Part shown: positions 42,002 through 45,089 of the stretch, piece by piece
Layout: each line of letters opens with the position of its first letter
How positions within the stretch are numbered: position 1 is the first letter of the stretch
Assembly (NCBI RefSeq): GCF_020524325.1
Contig: NZ_JAIVKY010000010.1
Coordinates: 1-45,089 of the forward strand
Direction: 5' to 3'
Origin: Sutcliffiella horikoshii
Lineage (GTDB): Bacteria > Bacillota > Bacilli > Bacillales > Bacillaceae_I
DNA: 45,089 nt
The notes under the pieces: model-generated
Told to the model about the DNA's origin: nothing
The model's database searches: none
The model's input: only the letters and a program-made list of their open reading frames with translations
Translations under genes and position numbers: made by a program

Positions 42002-43606
42002 ATGAAGACAATTCACGAGATGACATTGCAGGAAAAAGTAGGTCAATTGTTTGTTGCAGGCTTTCACGGTACTACCCCTTCTGAGGAGATAGTGAAACTA
42101 ATAAAAGATTATCACATTAGTGGAGTCATTTATTTTGCAAGAAATGTGGAAGATCCTAAACAAGTTCAAGCGCTTTCTAAAGGATTACAGAAAGCTGCAA
42201 AGGTTGTGGGAACAGCTCCACTCTTTATTTCCATTGATCAGGAAGGCGGAATGGTTGCCCGAATAACAGAGGGTGTGACGTTAAGCCCTGGCAACATGGC
42301 ACTTGGCGCAGGTAGAGATGAAGAGACAGTTTACCAGCTAGGAAAAGTAGTGGGGAAGGAACTCCGCTTGCTTGGGATAAACATGAATTATGCGCCGTGC
42401 ATCGATGTGAACAACAATCCTTTAAACCCTGTCATCGGTGTTCGTTCTTATGGCGAGAGTGCAGAGTTTGTTGCAAAGATGGGGGTACAAGCGGTGAAGG
42501 GATTGCAGGATGCCAATGTTTCCGCTGTTGTAAAACATTTTCCCGGGCATGGAGACACTAGTGTGGACTCCCATTTAGACCTCCCTGTGGTTCATCATGA
42601 TTTAGAGAGATTAAAAGAGTTGGAACTGGTTCCTTTTAATGAAGCGTTTAAGCAAGGAGTGGATGCAGTTATGATCGCCCACGTTGCATTTCCTTCTATT
42701 GATCCAGAGAAAGTACCTTCCACTTTATCTCGAAAGGTGGTAACGGATTTATTACGTAATGATATGGGCTATGAAGGCGTGGTTATGACAGATTGCATGG
42801 AGATGAACGCAATTATTGATTACTACGGCATAGAGGAAGCTGCTATCTTGGCAGTCGAGGCGGGAATCGATCAAGTCCTTATCAGTCATACATTTGAGCG
42901 CCAGACAAGGGCGATAGAAGCGGTTATAAAAGCAGTGGAGTCGGGTCGTATCTCATTACAGTACATTGACGAAGCGGTGGAGAGGGTTCTTACATTGAAG
43001 GAAGCACGTAATCTTCAGGAAGAGAGTGCTGAATGGGCGGATTGTCAAGGTGAAATCGGTTCTGTTGATCATACAGAACTTGCACAAAAAGCCAGTGAGG
43101 CGAGCATTACTTTGGTTAGGGAAAATGAGAGGATAATCCCACTTCAACCGGAAGAAAAGATCCTTTTGATATCTGTAGATCCTTATGTTACTTCAGGAGC
43201 AGATGATACTTTATATTCAGAGGTCACCATCGGTAGCTTTTTAGAGGAAAAGTTGCCAAATCTAACAGAAGTTATTGTTTCTGTCACTCCAGAGGATGAA
43301 GTGGTAGAAGAGTTGATTTTAGTAGCTTCTGGTGTGGATAAAATAATGGTTGCCACATATCAAGCCGTTCAGCACGTTTCTCAGGCGGATCTTGTTCGAA
43401 GACTTGTTACGAAATATGGGGATAAAGTAGCCGTCATTGCACTAAGAAGTCCATATGATGTGGATAAGTTCCCAGAGGTATCCACCTATATCCTTACTTA
43501 TGAAAGCAGGAAGCTTGCCCTTCAATCGGTTAGTAAATTCCTTTTAGGCGAAATAAAAGCAATAGGGAAACTGCCTATCACACTTGGAACAGCAAGGGTA
43601 AATTAA
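42002..43606 (+). CDS. nagZ: Beta-N-acetylglucosaminidase NagZ (GH3), cytosolic
   Basis: A 534-aa enzyme that releases GlcNAc from muropeptide sugars. The GH3 barrel fills residues 1-340, with KHFPGHGDTSVDSH at 178-191 (His-Asp dyad) and nucleophile Asp264 in VMTDCMEM. Residues about 360-534 form a C-terminal alpha/beta domain like that of B. subtilis NagZ (YbbD), which has a signal peptide that is absent here. ATG 42002 has AGAGGAGG 7 bp upstream; the frame begins at 41978, overlapping the namZ stop, without a ribosome site. Two bp before anmK. Confidence 0.94.
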   Translation: MKTIHEMTLQEKVGQLFVAGFHGTTPSEEIVKLIKDYHISGVIYFARNVEDPKQVQALSKGLQKAAKVVGTAPLFISIDQEGGMVARITEGVTLSPGNMALGAGRDEETVYQLGKVVGKELRLLGINMNYAPCIDVNNNPLNPVIGVRSYGESAEFVAKMGVQAVKGLQDANVSAVVKHFPGHGDTSVDSHLDLPVVHHDLERLKELELVPFNEAFKQGVDAVMIAHVAFPSIDPEKVPSTLSRKVVTDLLRNDMGYEGVVMTDCMEMNAIIDYYGIEEAAILAVEAGIDQVLISHTFERQTRAIEAVIKAVESGRISLQYIDEAVERVLTLKEARNLQEESAEWADCQGEIGSVDHTELAQKASEASITLVRENERIIPLQPEEKILLISVDPYVTSGADDTLYSEVTIGSFLEEKLPNLTEVIVSVTPEDEVVEELILVASGVDKIMVATYQAVQHVSQADLVRRLVTKYGDKVAVIALRSPYDVDKFPEVSTYILTYESRKLALQSVSKFLLGEIKAIGKLPITLGTARVN

Positions 43607-43608
43607 CC

Positions 43609-44796
43609 ATGCTACAAAAACTATTAAACGTTACAAGTAAACCAGAACGGATCGGTATCGGCATCATGTCTGGAACATCTGTGGATGGTGTGGATGTTGC
43701 GATCATTTCTGTAAGAGGCAGTGGCGAAAAGCTGAGTTATCAACAACTTGCCTTTGATACGGTGGATATTCCTGAAGCGTTGAGGAGTGAGATTTTTAAA
43801 CAGTTTAATCCTGCTGAGAGCTCTGTGGATAAACTGTGCAGTCTTAACTTTGAACTTGGGCAGTTATTTTCCATAGCTGCGCGTTCGGTTGTGGAAAATG
43901 CAGGTTTGCGCTTGGAGGATATTGACTTCATTGGGTCTCATGGTCAAACGATCTATCATATACCTGTAGATCAGCAAGATAGGGGCTTAGTAAAATCGAC
44001 CATGCAGATTGGAGAAGCATCTGTACTTGCAGAGGTTTTTAAATGCCCTGTTGTTTCTGATTTCAGGGTGCGCGATATGGCTGCAGGTGGGGAAGGTGCA
44101 CCATTAGTTCCTTATGTTGATCATTTACTTTTTCGGTCAGATAGGGAGAATATCGCCTTGCAGAACATTGGAGGAATAGGGAATGTGACCTATCTCCCTA
44201 AAGGTGGTTCTGCTTCAGATGTGATCGCGTTTGATACAGGACCGGGGAATATGATTATGGATGAGACGATGAATATTTTGACGGAAGGTAGGTTTCTTTT
44301 TGATAAGAATGGAGAGCTTGCGGCAAAAGGTACAGTCAACGAAGAAGTGTTAAATGAGTTGATGGCACATCCTTATTTTACGTTGCCTGTACCTAAAAGT
44401 ACGGGTAGGGAGTTGTTCGGGGCCGCCTTTACTAGAGAGCTAGTTGATAGAATGCTTGGGAAGAGACTTTCTTCCGAAGATATTTTGGCAACGGTCACGA
44501 TGTTTACAGCTATGACTATTGTAGATCAATTCGATCGATTCCTGCCTGTTGGAGGTGGAGTTGACACTCTTGTTGTCAGTGGGGGAGGGGCTTATAATGC
44601 CACTCTTCTTGAGTTCCTGAAGGAGTTAGGTGATTTTACTGTGAAAACGCAGGAGGATCTTGGATTTTCCAGCGAGTCTAAAGAGGCGGTTGCTTTTGCT
44701 ATATTGGCAAATGAGACATTATTCGGTTTGCCTAATAATGTACCTACTGCTACTGGTGCGGCTAAGCAGGTGGTGCTTGGGAAGTTGACGGTTTGA
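43609..44796 (+). CDS. anmK: Anhydro-N-acetylmuramic acid kinase AnmK
   Basis: A 395-aa kinase that opens 1,6-anhydro-MurNAc and phosphorylates it to MurNAc-6-P, the MurQ substrate. Signatures: IGIMSGTSVDGVDVAI near 17-32, GSHGQTIYH near 108, FRVRDMAAGGEGAPLVPY near 146 and VSGGGAYN near 322. It is the last gene of the operon, only 2 bp after nagZ. It is not part of the B. subtilis mur operon and implies that anhydro-sugars made by lytic transglycosylases are among the imported compounds. No classical terminator follows; the hairpin array begins about 70 bp downstream. Confidence 0.95.
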   Translation: MLQKLLNVTSKPERIGIGIMSGTSVDGVDVAIISVRGSGEKLSYQQLAFDTVDIPEALRSEIFKQFNPAESSVDKLCSLNFELGQLFSIAARSVVENAGLRLEDIDFIGSHGQTIYHIPVDQQDRGLVKSTMQIGEASVLAEVFKCPVVSDFRVRDMAAGGEGAPLVPYVDHLLFRSDRENIALQNIGGIGNVTYLPKGGSASDVIAFDTGPGNMIMDETMNILTEGRFLFDKNGELAAKGTVNEEVLNELMAHPYFTLPVPKSTGRELFGAAFTRELVDRMLGKRLSSEDILATVTMFTAMTIVDQFDRFLPVGGGVDTLVVSGGGAYNATLLEFLKELGDFTVKTQEDLGFSSESKEAVAFAILANETLFGLPNNVPTATGAAKQVVLGKLTV

Positions 44797-44825
44797 GAAT
44801 TGTGAAAAGCAGCAGGGAGTTGAGT

Positions 44826-45089
44826 TGAAGACTTCTCTCGAGCGAAAATTAAAAGGAAGAGGTCATAATGAAGACATCTCTGACTGTGAAAATCGAAAAG
44901 AGAAGTCTTCATCGGTGTTATGAAGACATCTATGACTGTGAAAATCGAAAAGAGATGTCTTCATCGGTGTTATGAAGACATCTCTGACTGTGAAAATCGA
45001 AAAGAGAAGTCTTCATCCGAGTTATGAAGACATCTCTGACTGTGAAAATCGAAAAGAGAAGTCTTCATCCGAGTTATGAAAACATCTAT
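44826..45089. repeat. Tandem array of 52-bp hairpin units
   Basis: Full units start at 44868, 44920, 44972 and 45024, with a fifth beginning at 45076 and cut by the window end; a degenerate 42-bp unit precedes them at 44826. Each unit is a 45-bp stem-loop: ATGAAGACATCTCT, a 17-nt invariant loop region GACTGTGAAAATCGAAA, AGAGAAGTCTTCAT, then a 7-bp spacer (CGGTGTT or CCGAGTT). It is not coding and extends beyond the window. Confidence 0.9.

Noticed and set aside
44826-45089. CRISPR array
   Set aside because: The loop and spacer parts are conserved between units, each unit is itself a long hairpin, and no cas gene is present.

Overview
The window reads as chromosomal DNA from a low-GC, spore-forming member of the Bacillaceae (Bacillus in the broad sense). 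The reasons are strong AGGAGG-type ribosome binding sites, frequent TTG and GTG starts, SigA-, SigB- and SigI-like promoters, and recognisable Bacillus genes: mreBH, bacterial nos, zosA, yfkK, a second type I methionine aminopeptidase, a YkvU/SpoVB-type flippase and a YitT protein. No rRNA, tRNA, phage, transposase or CRISPR-Cas genes were seen. The species cannot be fixed from sequence reading alone.

Layout. 1-432: a phased repeat array and the end of a cytochrome P450 unit. 433-10501: accessory and housekeeping genes (P450, zinc-ribbon/HtrA-like protease pair, NlpC/P60, arylamine N-acetyltransferase, TspO-like protein, flippase, YitT, nitric oxide synthase). 10502-17760: mreBH with a SigI-like promoter, a sortase and its MPQTG substrate, small proteins including one behind a SigB-like promoter, a Nudix protein, a purine permease and DUF1992. 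17761-21372: an OmpR-family two-component system followed by htrA, with matching 11-bp direct repeats upstream of both. 21400-31310: small proteins, a YdjM-type hydrolase, yfkK, YtxH, YihY, ZosA-type ATPase, EamA and MFS transporters, OsmC, and the second phased repeat array. 31311-32796: a methionine aminopeptidase and an unknown protein.

The main system is 32934-44796. Eleven co-directional, tightly spaced genes lie behind one near-consensus SigA promoter and encode an apparently complete peptidoglycan amino-sugar salvage route: sugar kinase (MurK-like), RpiR/SIS regulator (MurR-like), MurNAc-6-P etherase MurQ, an ABC importer with its own ATPase, a YesL-type membrane protein, NamZ-type exo-muramidase, NagZ and AnmK. 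It replaces the PTS of the Bacillus subtilis mur operon with an ABC importer. Both glycosidases lack signal peptides, so sugar cleavage would be cytosolic, and AnmK adds an entry for anhydro-muropeptides.

Non-coding structure is unusually rich. There are two homologous 10-unit arrays phased at 21 bp and 29 kb apart; a six-unit 20-bp tandem repeat; an array of 52-bp hairpin units running off the right end; seven copies of a GC-rich palindromic dispersed element, one apparently nested in another; and a 14/16 match to the ParB site parS.
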